Shown here: positions 1 to 8,338 of the stretch, one piece after another
How positions within the stretch are numbered: position 1 is the stretch's first letter
How the letters are laid out: each line of letters opens with the position of its first letter
DNA from: Clostridia bacterium
GTDB taxonomy: Bacteria; Bacillota; Clostridia; Oscillospirales; CAG-272
Assembly (NCBI GenBank): GCA_900754175.1
Contig: CAAEBS010000047.1
Coordinates: 1 to 19,753 of the forward strand
Reading direction: 5' to 3'
DNA: 19,753 bases
Position numbers and translations under genes: made by a program
Notes under the pieces: model-generated
Databases searched by the model: none
Seen by the model: only the letters and a program-made list of their open reading frames with translations
What the model was told of the DNA's origin: nothing

Positions 1-682
1 CTGCCGCAATCAGTCCCGCCACAGCAGGAACGAAGGCAAGACTTCCCGGAGGGGTCTTTCCGGTTCCCTGTGGTACAAAATACGGCTTCACCGGCGCTTC
101 CCGGGAATACACCACTTTCAGATGCGTAATGCCGTACTTTTTCAGCTCCCGGCGCATCACCCTTGCCAGCGGGCAAACCGAGGTTTTGGCAAGATCGGTC
201 ACGCAGAACGACGTGGGATCGGTCTTGTTCCCCGCCCCCATGCAGCTGATGATCGGAACCCCCGCATCCCGTGCGGTAAGCACCAGCCCGATCTTGCCCG
301 AAACGGTGTCGATAGCGTCGATCACGTAGTCGTAAGCAGAGAAATCAAAGCGGTCCGCACACTCCGGCAGGAAAAATTCCTCCCGCACGCTGACCTCCAG
401 CTCCGGGTTGATATCCCTCAGCCTTTTTGCCACAACCTGCGCCTTGGGCATCCCCACCGTACTGGAAAGGGCGCAAAGCTGACGGTTGATGTTGCTCTCT
501 GCCACCGTATCGTGATCCACAAGCACCAGGTGCCCCACGCCGCTCCTTGCCAGCGCTTCGGCGGCGTAGCTGCCCACACCGCCAACGCCGAACAGAGCGA
601 CCGTTTTCTCGCCGAGGGCTATGACCGCATCCTCGCCGAGGAGCATGGCTTCTCTCTCAAATCTTTCCGGAATTTTACTCAT
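1..682 (-). CDS. tcdA: tRNA threonylcarbamoyladenosine dehydratase, ThiF/HesA/E1-like family (3' part beyond window)
   Basis: This enzyme family uses ATP to adenylate and cyclise N6-threonylcarbamoyladenosine at tRNA position 37 (t6A to ct6A) in the cytosol. The visible 227 residues read without a break from the start at 682 to the left edge, so the C-terminus is missing. They begin MSKIPERFEREAMLLGED. A Rossmann nucleotide-binding glycine motif, FGVGGVGS, lies at residues 31-38. It is followed by the family-typical VDHDTVAESNINRQ at about 55-68, with the Arg used in ATP binding, and by DYVIDAIDTVSGK at about 118-130. The ATG overlaps the last 8 bases of the upstream surface-protein gene, which suggests translational coupling. 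The two products have no obvious functional link. A MoeB or ThiF role is less likely, because the N-terminus and the NINRQ context match TcdA. Confidence 0.9.
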   Translation of the reverse strand, partial: MSKIPERFEREAMLLGEDAVIALGEKTVALFGVGGVGSYAAEALARSGVGHLVLVDHDTVAESNINRQLCALSSTVGMPKAQVVAKRLRDINPELEVSVREEFFLPECADRFDFSAYDYVIDAIDTVSGKIGLVLTARDAGVPIISCMGAGNKTDPTSFCVTDLAKTSVCPLARVMRRELKKYGITHLKVVYSREAPVKPYFVPQGTGKTPPGSLAFVPAVAGLIAA

Positions 683-3600
683 CCTGTTTTTTCTTTTCCT
701 GCTTTCTCTTCCGTTTCCGCTTCCGACACACGCAAAGCGCTGTGATACCGCCCGCTGTCAGCAAGAGGACGCCGAGCGCCGGCAGACCGAACTGAAGCAG
801 AACGGTGCCCCACGCCCATCCCTCGCCGGCAACGTCGTCGGTGATCGGAATGCGATTGTATTTTGCGGTATAGACCGCATCGCCGCTGACCGGTACGGCC
901 GGAGCGGACCAACCGAGAAAGACATAGCGGTAGCCGTCTTTCTCAAAACTCATCTCCACCTCGGGCACCTCCACCGTTTCGCCACGGCGGTACTCCCGTG
1001 CGGAAACCGTTTCGCCGAGGAGGACAAATTCCACGGTATACGTCCGGGGCGCAAAGGTCACCCGCACCACAGCGTCGTATTCCGGCATGACGAATCTCCG
1101 ATCGCCCGCCGACAGTACCGTCTGCTCCCCGGTGGCGGCATTGACCAGCACAAGAGAGGAGACCACGTATTCCGACGCCGGATAGAGCTGGAGCATAACG
1201 GTATCGCCGCCGTAGCAACGGGAGGAATCCAGCATCACCTTGCCGCCCTCCCCGCTTTCCGCCGAAAGCGTGTAGCGCCGCCGGACCCGGTAAACCGTAT
1301 CGGCAAGAGCAGGAAATTCCACCTCTCCCTCTCCGGCGATACAGGAAATCTCCCGGTAAGTTCCGCCCTCGTAGCAGGCGTTCACCGTCAAAGCGCCACC
1401 CGTACCGGCAATTTTGCCGACCGTCAGGCGGATCCCGTCACCGTCCGGCGCCACCGTCAGCCCCGAGGAATCCCGGAAGCGGAGCACCACGCCGCTCTGT
1501 GCGTCTCCGGTCAGGGAAACCGAGGACACGTCTTTTCCGGCAAGCGACGAAACGACCCCGGCGTCCAGCGCCACTCTGCCCGACGGCAGAGAAAAGGTCA
1601 GGCGCTTTCCCTCGCCGGCGGCGACCGCAAACAGCCCCGCCGCCTGCACCGTATCGGTGCCCGCCTCCAGCACAAAGCCGGTTCCCGAGACCGACAGAAC
1701 GATATCGCCGTCGCTCTGCGCCAGAATCTGCTCTGCGTACTGCGCCACGTAGCGGGTATCGGATTCCGCAGGCGTTACCGCCCGGTCCCAGCCCTCAAAC
1801 ACATACCGGGTGCATCCGTCGTAAAAAATCTTCCGCACGGCTGGAACGCCGGGCAGTTTGCCGTAAGCGGCATAGGTAAAGGCTTCGCCGTCCTTTGACA
1901 ACCAGGTAATCTTATAGAGCCGCTCACTCTCCACGTACTGCGCCACATAGGTGACGTCGCCCCGCACGGCTTCCACCACGGGATACCAGCCGGCAAAGCG
2001 GTATTCGATGTCCTTCGTGGGTTCCTTTGCGGTATTCTGCGGCACCGTCGGCATTTCCCCGTAGCGGTATTCCGCCGTTTCCACGCCGCCCGCACTTTCA
2101 AAGGTCACCCGATAGGTGCGCTCCGTCCGACGGTAATATGCGTACAGGTTCACATCCTCCCGCACGCCCTCGCAGACCGGCGCCACGTATTCGTCGGGCG
2201 AGCAAGACCACATCGGATCGTGGTATTCCCACCGCTCGTCAGCCGCTTTCTCCGGCGGCGCCCCCCGCAGGGTAAAGCGGTCCTCCGTCAGTTCTTCGGA
2301 TGCGATCAGAACGCCGTTTTCGCCGTAATAGCTGACCACCACGCCGCCCGAAAAAGAAATTCTTTTTTCCACCGTGCGCCCGATCGTCACGCCAGCCGCC
2401 TCCGGCACCGCCGCACGCTGGGGCAGTCTTCCCTCCGTCCTGGCGGAAAGCAGGGGCAGGGTGCGCCGTACAAAGGCAAAATCGCCCTCGTCCGGCACTG
2501 CCGGTTCCTCCACCGGCTCCGGCTCGGTCGGCTCGGCAACCTCCGCCGGTCGCACCGGCTCTGCCACCACGGCAGGGGGGACCGGTTCGGGTACGAATGC
2601 CGGCTCCTCCGGCACCTCGGGCAGAACCACTTCCTCCACCGGTTCCATCCAGGACAGCCCGGAGGGGTCGGCGGAATTGGTATCGCTGATCAGGACGTTG
2701 CGCCCCAGAAGATCGCTGAACTGATAGGTATAGTCCTTCCCGTTGTCGGTGTAGAATTTCCACTGGCTGTTTGCCTGCTGGGTGTCGTCCAGACAGCGGC
2801 AGACCAGATAAATATGCGCCAGCACGTTCTTGACCCGCCATTTCTTATAGGCGCCGCCCTCCTTGCCGTACTCCATTTCCATTTTGGCGCACATATGGTT
2901 GAACAGCGTTCCGGTCATGATCCGCATCAGGTGGTCGTACAGATAATTGAATTTCTGCGTGATCTCCGCATAGTTTTCCTTATAAAAGGCAAACGCCGCC
3001 TCCTCCGATTCCTCACGGGCGTCGGCATATCCCCGCAAAAGCACGTTCAGCTCGTCCGATATCTCCCGCATCCGGGTAATATCCTCGTCCTTGGCACCGT
3101 AGAGGGTAAGCATGTCCCGGTACTTTTCAAACATGACGACAAGCTCGGAGTTCTGCAACGCCTCGAAAATGGGATTTACCCCGTTGTCCGGCTCGATAAA
3201 CAACGACTCCATGGCATACATCGACTGACGGATGCGGGAAAGGTTGTTGGCATACGCCACGTATTTCCGGTAAGCCTCCCGGTTTTCCTCGTACGCTTTT
3301 TCATACGCCGCCTTTGCGGCAAGATAGATCTGCTGTTTTTCCAGATAGTCCTGTCTTGCGGCAAGCTTCTGCCAGTAGTCCTCAGCGTCGGCAAGATACT
3401 TTTCGTATGCCGCAAGCTCCTCCCGGTAACTCTCCATATTCTCACGGTAATCCCGGTACGCCGCAAGATCCAGCCGGTACTGCTCTGCCGCCTCCAGATA
3501 GGCATAATACGCCGCCAGCGCCTGCCGGTAGTCCTCCATGGGCTGCATGGTGGAGGCGGTCTGCGCATCCTCCCACGCCATCCGGCGCAGGCGGTTTGCC

Positions 3601-4118
3601 ACGTCCTCCGGGAGGGTCAGCGTGCATTGGTAGCGGATCTGCACGATCGCTCCGGCGTCCTCGCTCACCCCGCTTACCTCGCCCGTATAATCCTCACCCT
3701 GCCACGCAAGCGGAACGCTCTGCTCACCGTACAGTGCTTCCGTCGGGATCCACCGCACCACACAGCCGTTTCCCGCCGTATAGCTCCGGGCAGACGCCGT
3801 TATCCGGAGCGTCTCTCCCGAAAGCGAAAGCGTGATATTTTCCGCCGGAATCCGGTCGCTGATCTTCAGCGGTTCCCCGAAGCAGGCGTCCAGATATTCC
3901 GCTTCCTCGGCGCCGATCTCCTCACCGGTCAGAAGCGAAAGCAGAGCGGATGGAGAAATCACAGTTTCGTCTCCCGACGCAGGATCGGAAAAATCCGGAT
4001 TCCACGCCGCATCTGCCGCCGAAGCGCAGAAAGCAGAGAAAGGAATCCACAAAGCGGATAAAAACAGTACTGCCGCAAGCATTGCCGCACCCATCCGCCG
4101 TCCGGTCGTTTTTTTCAT
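675..4118 (-). CDS. Exported, C-terminally membrane-anchored surface protein with Tyr-rich 17-residue repeats and InlB-type repeats
   Basis: Residues 1-37 form a signal peptide: a basic start, a hydrophobic core and an Ala-rich cleavage region near CASAADA. A beta-like region runs to about 180. Residues 202-286 are five tandem 17-residue units of form AAYxxYLxxxExYxxxL, followed by more helix to about 475. A Pro/Glu/Val-rich linker spans about 492-545. Listeria-Bacteroides (InlB B-type) repeats lie at about 669-728, 734-794 and 1027-1087, each ending in a GW...Y(V/T)AxY pattern. A divergent bacterial-repeat segment lies at about 949-1024. One transmembrane helix at about 1102-1130 precedes a strongly basic tail (CRKRKRKRKQ). 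There is no LPxTG motif, so anchoring is by the helix. The start is supported by GGAGGG just upstream and by a consensus promoter. Adhesion or cell-envelope contact is the usual inference for InlB-repeat proteins; the ligand is unknown. I recognise no enzymatic domain. Confidence 0.85.
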   Translation of the reverse strand: MKKTTGRRMGAAMLAAVLFLSALWIPFSAFCASAADAAWNPDFSDPASGDETVISPSALLSLLTGEEIGAEEAEYLDACFGEPLKISDRIPAENITLSLSGETLRITASARSYTAGNGCVVRWIPTEALYGEQSVPLAWQGEDYTGEVSGVSEDAGAIVQIRYQCTLTLPEDVANRLRRMAWEDAQTASTMQPMEDYRQALAAYYAYLEAAEQYRLDLAAYRDYRENMESYREELAAYEKYLADAEDYWQKLAARQDYLEKQQIYLAAKAAYEKAYEENREAYRKYVAYANNLSRIRQSMYAMESLFIEPDNGVNPIFEALQNSELVVMFEKYRDMLTLYGAKDEDITRMREISDELNVLLRGYADAREESEEAAFAFYKENYAEITQKFNYLYDHLMRIMTGTLFNHMCAKMEMEYGKEGGAYKKWRVKNVLAHIYLVCRCLDDTQQANSQWKFYTDNGKDYTYQFSDLLGRNVLISDTNSADPSGLSWMEPVEEVVLPEVPEEPAFVPEPVPPAVVAEPVRPAEVAEPTEPEPVEEPAVPDEGDFAFVRRTLPLLSARTEGRLPQRAAVPEAAGVTIGRTVEKRISFSGGVVVSYYGENGVLIASEELTEDRFTLRGAPPEKAADERWEYHDPMWSCSPDEYVAPVCEGVREDVNLYAYYRRTERTYRVTFESAGGVETAEYRYGEMPTVPQNTAKEPTKDIEYRFAGWYPVVEAVRGDVTYVAQYVESERLYKITWLSKDGEAFTYAAYGKLPGVPAVRKIFYDGCTRYVFEGWDRAVTPAESDTRYVAQYAEQILAQSDGDIVLSVSGTGFVLEAGTDTVQAAGLFAVAAGEGKRLTFSLPSGRVALDAGVVSSLAGKDVSSVSLTGDAQSGVVLRFRDSSGLTVAPDGDGIRLTVGKIAGTGGALTVNACYEGGTYREISCIAGEGEVEFPALADTVYRVRRRYTLSAESGEGGKVMLDSSRCYGGDTVMLQLYPASEYVVSSLVLVNAATGEQTVLSAGDRRFVMPEYDAVVRVTFAPRTYTVEFVLLGETVSAREYRRGETVEVPEVEMSFEKDGYRYVFLGWSAPAVPVSGDAVYTAKYNRIPITDDVAGEGWAWGTVLLQFGLPALGVLLLTAGGITALCVCRKRKRKRKQEKKKQDE
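3261..3515 (-). repeat. Five tandem 51-bp (17-residue) coding repeats in the surface protein
   Basis: Residues 202-286 of the surface protein align as consecutive 17-residue units beginning at 202, 219, 236, 253 and 270. The first three are AAYYAYLEAAEQYRLDL, AAYRDYRENMESYREEL and AAYEKYLADAEDYWQKL; the last two are more diverged. Tyr recurs at positions 3, 6 and 13 of the unit. The period is not a heptad, so this is probably a helical bundle or rod with tyrosine stripes rather than a classical coiled coil. Confidence 0.75.
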
Positions 4119-4165
4119 GGTTCCCTCCTCTCTCCCGCTTTTTCCCGGGGTTTTGTTTACCTAAT

Positions 4166-4194
4166 ATTTTATATGATTCCGGTCGTTCTGTCAA
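4166..4194 (-). promoter_or_regulatory. Sigma-70/SigA promoter for surface protein and tcdA
   Basis: Read on the minus strand, TTGACA (4194-4189) is followed by a 17-base spacer and TAAAAT (4171-4166). The gene start lies about 48 bases downstream of the -10, after a GGAGGG ribosome site. No other promoter is visible for the overlapping tcdA gene, so the two are probably co-transcribed. Confidence 0.75.
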
Positions 4195-4287
4195 CAGTTA
4201 TTTTTCACCTCTCCCCATTTTTTGCCTCATTTTTTTCGCCGATACGACCGCAAAACGGCGGAACAACTGCCTTTTTGGAGAATTCTA

Positions 4288-4316
4288 TTGACAAAACAGG
4301 CAGAGTATGGTATCAT
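4288..4316 (+). promoter_or_regulatory. Sigma-70/SigA promoter of the RfbH-like cluster
   Basis: TTGACA at 4288-4293, a 17-base spacer, and TATCAT at 4311-4316. It drives the plus-strand cluster, back-to-back with the surface-protein promoter about 95 bp away. The leader to the first ATG (about 85 bases) contains a short possible hairpin, TTTCCG (4338-4343) with CGGAAA (4356-4361), of unknown meaning. Confidence 0.75.
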
Positions 4317-4406
4317 TAACAGGTAACAATGCTTTCGTTTCCGGAATATCCTGTGCGGAAATTCCATAAAATAAATTCAAAAAAATCAGAAGGACGTTTG
4401 TAAATC

Positions 4407-5747
4407 ATGATTCATTCGGTCAACGAACGGGAAGAGAGAGAAAAGATCCTCTCTGCCGTAAAGGATTACTGCGAAAAGTACCACAAAAAGCCCGCATACA
4501 AGGAGGGCGACCGGATTCCCTACGCCTCCCGTGTTTACGACAGCGAGGAAATGTGCAATCTGGTAGACAGTGCGCTGGAATTCTGGCTGACGGCAGGACG
4601 CTATACCGAGGAGTTTGAGGCAGGTTTTGCCAAGTACCTCGGCGTGCGCTACTGCAGTCTTGTAAACTCCGGCTCCTCCGCCAATCTTCTGGCATTCATG
4701 ACCCTGACTTCTCCCCTGCTCGGCGACCGTGCGGTACGCCGTGGCGATGAGGTCATCACGGTTGCCGCCGGATTCCCCACCACCGTTACCCCCTATATCC
4801 AGTACGGTGCAGTCCCGGTATTCGTGGACGTCACCATTCCGCAGTACAACATTGACGTTTCAAAGCTGGAAGAAGCTTATTCCGAAAAGACCCGTGCGGT
4901 GATGATCGCCCACACGCTGGGCAATCCCTTTGACCTCGGCGCCGTAAAGGCTTTCTGCGACCGCCACAATCTCTGGCTCATCGAGGACAACTGCGACGCT
5001 CTCGGTTCGGAATACGTCATCGACGGCATGACCCATAAAACCGGTACGGTCGGCGACATCGGAACCAGCAGCTTCTATCCGCCTCACCACATGACCATGG
5101 GCGAGGGCGGTGCGGTATACACCGACAATCCTCTGCTGGCAAGAATCGCCCGTTCTATCCGTGACTGGGGTCGTGACTGCGTATGTCCTCCCGGTGTGGA
5201 CAACTTCTGCCACCACCGCTTTGACCGCCAGTACGGCACTCTGCCCCTCGGCTACGACCACAAATATGTATATTCCCACTTCGGCTACAACCTCAAGGCA
5301 ACCGATATGCAGGCTGCCGTAGGCTGTGCTCAGCTCAAGAAATTCCCCTCCTTCGTGGAGCGCAGACGTCACAATTTCGCTTACCTGAAGGACGCTCTTA
5401 CCCCCGTGGCAGACCGTCTGATTCTGCCCGAAGCCTGCCCGAATTCCAATCCCTCGTGGTTCGGCTTTCTCATTACCTGCCGGGAGGGTATCGACCGGGA
5501 AAAGATCGTGCCCTATCTGGAGGCGCACGGCGTACAGACCCGGATGCTGTTTGCAGGAAACCTGATCCGTCACCCCTGCTTTGACGAAATGAGAAAGAGC
5601 GGAAAGGGCTACCGCATCGTGGGCACGCTGGAGAACACCGACCGGATCATGGAAAAGACCTTCTGGGTCGGCGTATATCCCGGCATGACCGACGAAATGC
5701 TCCGCTATATGGCAAAAACCATCATAGAAGCCGTTGAAAACGCCTGA
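4407..5747 (+). CDS. rfbH: RfbH/E1-type CDP-4-keto-6-deoxyglucose 3-dehydrase homologue (PMP- and [2Fe-2S]-dependent)
   Basis: This is a DegT/DnrJ/EryC1-fold enzyme of the E1 (ddhC/RfbH) branch. That branch removes the C3 hydroxyl of a CDP-4-keto-6-deoxyhexose using pyridoxamine phosphate, an Fe-S cluster and a reductase (E3). In the motif SFYPPHHMTMGEGG (about 222-235), His227 stands where aminotransferases carry the PLP-binding Lys, as in E1. The Fe-S cysteines are also present: C196 in DNCDALG, then C258, C260 and C268 in the spacing C-x-C-x7-C, the E1 pattern. The 446-residue length is normal for the family. The ColD type is less likely because it lacks these cysteines. No E3 reductase, glucose-1-phosphate cytidylyltransferase or CDP-glucose dehydratase is in the window, so the true substrate is open. 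AGAAGGA precedes the ATG at a rather long spacing of about 12 bases. The gene is followed after 97 bp by a thiamine enzyme. Confidence 0.88.
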   Translation: MIHSVNEREEREKILSAVKDYCEKYHKKPAYKEGDRIPYASRVYDSEEMCNLVDSALEFWLTAGRYTEEFEAGFAKYLGVRYCSLVNSGSSANLLAFMTLTSPLLGDRAVRRGDEVITVAAGFPTTVTPYIQYGAVPVFVDVTIPQYNIDVSKLEEAYSEKTRAVMIAHTLGNPFDLGAVKAFCDRHNLWLIEDNCDALGSEYVIDGMTHKTGTVGDIGTSSFYPPHHMTMGEGGAVYTDNPLLARIARSIRDWGRDCVCPPGVDNFCHHRFDRQYGTLPLGYDHKYVYSHFGYNLKATDMQAAVGCAQLKKFPSFVERRRHNFAYLKDALTPVADRLILPEACPNSNPSWFGFLITCREGIDREKIVPYLEAHGVQTRMLFAGNLIRHPCFDEMRKSGKGYRIVGTLENTDRIMEKTFWVGVYPGMTDEMLRYMAKTIIEAVENA

Positions 5748-5760
5748 CGGCAAAGCTTTT

Positions 5761-5799
5761 GAATTCCTGCCCCCTCTCCGGTCGGCGGGAATTCCTTTT
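5761..5799 (+). terminator. Hairpin with short T run between rfbH-like and thiamine-enzyme genes (weak terminator or processing site)
   Basis: GAATTCCTGCC (5761-5771) pairs with GGCGGGAATTC (5784-5794) over 11 bp with one G-T wobble and a 12-base loop, then CTTTTCC. The T run is short, so termination is probably partial. I see no promoter in the remaining bases before 5845, so read-through into the next gene is expected. Confidence 0.5.
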
Positions 5800-5844
5800 C
5801 CGGGACTTTGTCCGGAACAATGAAGAACAAGGAAGGTACACAAC

Positions 5845-7662
5845 ATGAAAATGCGTCTTGCCGATTACGTTGCCGACTTTCTGGTCCGTCACGGAATCAC
5901 CGACTGTTTCACCGTTACCGGTGGCGGTGCCATGCACCTGAACGACGCCCTCGGTCATAAAGAGGGTCTGCACTGTCTTTACAATCACCATGAGCAGGCG
6001 TGCGCCATTGCCGCCGAAGCTTATGCCCGTATGGAGGGACGGATCGCCGCCGTATGCGTGACGACCGGTCCCGGCGGAACCAACGCCATTACCGGTGTGG
6101 TAGGCGGGTGGCTGGATTCTATCCCGATGCTGATCCTCTCCGGTCAGGTCCGTTACGACACCACTGCCCGTGGAATGGGGCTTGGCATCCGTGCGGGCGG
6201 CGACCAGGAGTTTGATATCACACGCTCGATCGCCTGCATGACCAAATACAGCGAGATGATCGAAGATCCTCTGCGCATCCGCTACGCTCTGGAAAAAGCG
6301 TATCATCTGGCAACCACCGGTCGTCCCGGTCCCTGCTGGATCGACATCCCGCTGAACTTCCAGGGTTGCACCATTGAAACCGACGACCTTATCCCCTACG
6401 ACCCCGCAGAGGATCCTGCGGAGGCGCCTGCGGTGGATGAGGCTACCGTAGACACGATCCTGGAAAAGCTCCGCACGGCAAAACGCCCGGTATTCTACGC
6501 CGGAAACGGCATCCGCCTTGCCGGTGCCTTTGCCGAATTCAAAAAGATCGTTCCCCGTCTCAATATTCCGGTCGTGACCGGTTGGGACAACATCGACATG
6601 ATGGCAGACGCCGATCCCCTGTACGTGGGACGTGGCGGCATCATGGGCGACCGTCCGGGCAACTTTGCCGTACAGAACGCCGACGTCATCCTTGCCGTAG
6701 GAAACCGTCTTTCGATCCGCCAGGTCGGTTACAACTGGAAGACCTGGGCAAGAGAAGCCTTTGTCATCATGGTGGACGTGGACAGCGAGGAGCTGAAAAA
6801 GCCGACGCTCCACGTGGAGTTTCCGGTCCATGCCGACGCTCTGGACTTCCTCTGCGCCCTTGCCGCAAAGCTTCCGACCGACGCTCCCCTCTTTGCCGAG
6901 GGCGAATGGCAGACGACCTGCCGGGAGTGGAAGCGGGATTATCCCGTCGTGCTCCCCCGCCACATGGAAGCCAAAGGGCTGACCAATCCTTACGCCTTTA
7001 TCCGCAAGCTTTCCTCCCGTCTGCCGGAGGGATATACCACGGTCGTGGGCAACGGAACCGCCTGCGTGGTGGGTAGCCACGGCTACGTCATCAAGGAGGG
7101 ACAGCGCTTCATCATCAACTCCGCCATTGCCTCCATGGGCTACGACCTGCCCGCCGCAATCGGCGTGTGCGTTGCCCTTGGAAAAAAGGAGATCGTCTGT
7201 GTTTCGGGCGACGGCAGTATTCAGATGAACCTGCAGGAGCTGCAGACCATTCTGACCAACCGCCTGCCGATCAAGATCTTCGTGGTCAACAACGACGGCT
7301 ATCATTCCATCCGCCAGACCCAGACCAACATTTTCGGTCACCACACCAAGGTGGGAATCGGTCCCGAAAGCGGCGACCTGTCCTTCCCGTCCCTCGAGCG
7401 TCTGGCTTGGGCATACGGCTATCCTTACGTTGCCTGCCATGAAAACGCCGGAATCGACGCCGCTCTCGACTTTGCGTTCTCCACCCCCGGCGCCGTGATC
7501 GCCGAGATCTTCGTGGATCCCACGCAGTTCTTTGAGCCGAAGAGCGCCACCAAAAAGCTTCCGGACGGCAGTCTGTTCAGCCCGCCGCTGGAGGATCTTG
7601 CGCCTTTCCTTGACCGGGAAGAGCTGAAAAAGATCATGAAGATTCCTATGATTGAAGAATAA
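5845..7662 (+). CDS. Thiamine-diphosphate-dependent enzyme, acetolactate synthase/YerE-like
   Basis: The 605-residue protein has the three-domain layout of the acetohydroxyacid synthase superfamily. Catalytic Glu50 lies in HHEQACAIAAEAYAR. VTTGPGGTNAITG is at about 72-84. The ThDP/Mg motif starts at GDG 455-457 (SGDGSIQMN) and ends with NN at 482-483. Such enzymes decarboxylate a 2-oxoacid, often pyruvate, and pass the acyl unit to a carbonyl acceptor. An IlvN regulatory-subunit gene is not adjacent. The neighbour is an E1-type sugar dehydrase, and in Yersinia the related YerE adds an acetyl unit from pyruvate to a CDP-3,6-dideoxyhexulose. I therefore favour a sugar-modifying carboligase over branched-chain amino-acid synthesis, as an inference from context. 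GGAAGG lies just upstream of the ATG. Confidence 0.8.
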   Translation: MKMRLADYVADFLVRHGITDCFTVTGGGAMHLNDALGHKEGLHCLYNHHEQACAIAAEAYARMEGRIAAVCVTTGPGGTNAITGVVGGWLDSIPMLILSGQVRYDTTARGMGLGIRAGGDQEFDITRSIACMTKYSEMIEDPLRIRYALEKAYHLATTGRPGPCWIDIPLNFQGCTIETDDLIPYDPAEDPAEAPAVDEATVDTILEKLRTAKRPVFYAGNGIRLAGAFAEFKKIVPRLNIPVVTGWDNIDMMADADPLYVGRGGIMGDRPGNFAVQNADVILAVGNRLSIRQVGYNWKTWAREAFVIMVDVDSEELKKPTLHVEFPVHADALDFLCALAAKLPTDAPLFAEGEWQTTCREWKRDYPVVLPRHMEAKGLTNPYAFIRKLSSRLPEGYTTVVGNGTACVVGSHGYVIKEGQRFIINSAIASMGYDLPAAIGVCVALGKKEIVCVSGDGSIQMNLQELQTILTNRLPIKIFVVNNDGYHSIRQTQTNIFGHHTKVGIGPESGDLSFPSLERLAWAYGYPYVACHENAGIDAALDFAFSTPGAVIAEIFVDPTQFFEPKSATKKLPDGSLFSPPLEDLAPFLDREELKKIMKIPMIEE

Positions 7663-7695
7663 TTTTTCATTTTCAAATAAAAGAAAGGTAAAACC

Positions 7696-8304
7696 ATGGA
7701 ACTGTTAGAACAGATTCAAAAACACAAAATCGTCCCCGTCGTCGTTCTCTCCAAGCTTGAGGACGCCGAACCCACCCTGAAAGCCCTCTGCGACGGCGGT
7801 CTGCCGGTAGCGGAGATCACTTTCCGCACCGAATGTGCCGCTGACGCTATCCGCCTCGGCTGTGAAAAGTTTCCGGAAATGCTGATCGGCGCCGGAACGG
7901 TCATCCGTGCGGACCAGGCAATCCACGCCATTGACTGCGGCGCAAAATTCATCGTAGGTCCCGGCTTCTCTGCGGAAGTCGCCGACGTCTGCAACCGTCT
8001 GGGCGTGCTTTATCTGCCCGGTTGCGTCACCCCCACCGAGATCATCGCCGCTATGGCTGCCGGTGTGGAGATCGTCAAGTTCTTCCCCTGCTCCAATTTC
8101 GGCGGACTGGGCGCTATCAAGGCACTGAGCGCCGCTTTCCCCACCCTGCGTTTTCTTCCCACGGGCGGCATCAACGAGGACAACGTTCTCGATTACCTTG
8201 CTTTCTCCAAGATCATCGCCTGCGGCGGCAGCTGGATGATGAAAGGCACGCCCGATGAGATCCGGGAAAAGACCGCCCGTGCGGTCCGGAAAGTAAACGG
8301 CTGA
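7696..8304 (+). CDS. eda: 2-keto-3-deoxy-6-phosphogluconate (KDPG)/4-hydroxy-2-oxoglutarate aldolase
   Basis: A class I (Schiff-base) aldolase that splits KDPG to pyruvate and glyceraldehyde 3-phosphate in the cytosol. The 202-residue length is typical. The motif LPVAEITFRTECAADAIR carries Glu40, the catalytic acid/base, and GVEIVKFFP carries Lys128, the Schiff-base lysine. The phosphate-binding glycine stretch is in FLPTGGINEDN near the C-terminal part. An AGAAAGG ribosome site precedes the ATG. The gene lies 33 bp after the thiamine-enzyme gene and 34 bp before the KDG kinase, so all are probably one transcript. With the kinase it forms the lower half of a 2-keto-3-deoxygluconate pathway and supplies pyruvate. 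Confidence 0.92.
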   Translation: MELLEQIQKHKIVPVVVLSKLEDAEPTLKALCDGGLPVAEITFRTECAADAIRLGCEKFPEMLIGAGTVIRADQAIHAIDCGAKFIVGPGFSAEVADVCNRLGVLYLPGCVTPTEIIAAMAAGVEIVKFFPCSNFGGLGAIKALSAAFPTLRFLPTGGINEDNVLDYLAFSKIIACGGSWMMKGTPDEIREKTARAVRKVNG

Positions 8305-8338
8305 AAAATCAAATACAATTCGGAGGATATTTACACAG

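Noticed and set aside
2220..4061. 613-residue plus-strand frame opposite the surface protein
   Set aside because: Low-complexity, Arg/His/Leu-rich translation with no domain, no ribosome site, and fully antisense to a gene with signal peptide and repeats.
5722..7440. 572-residue minus-strand frame opposite the thiamine enzyme
   Set aside because: Antisense shadow with no recognisable motifs; the plus strand carries a complete ThDP enzyme.
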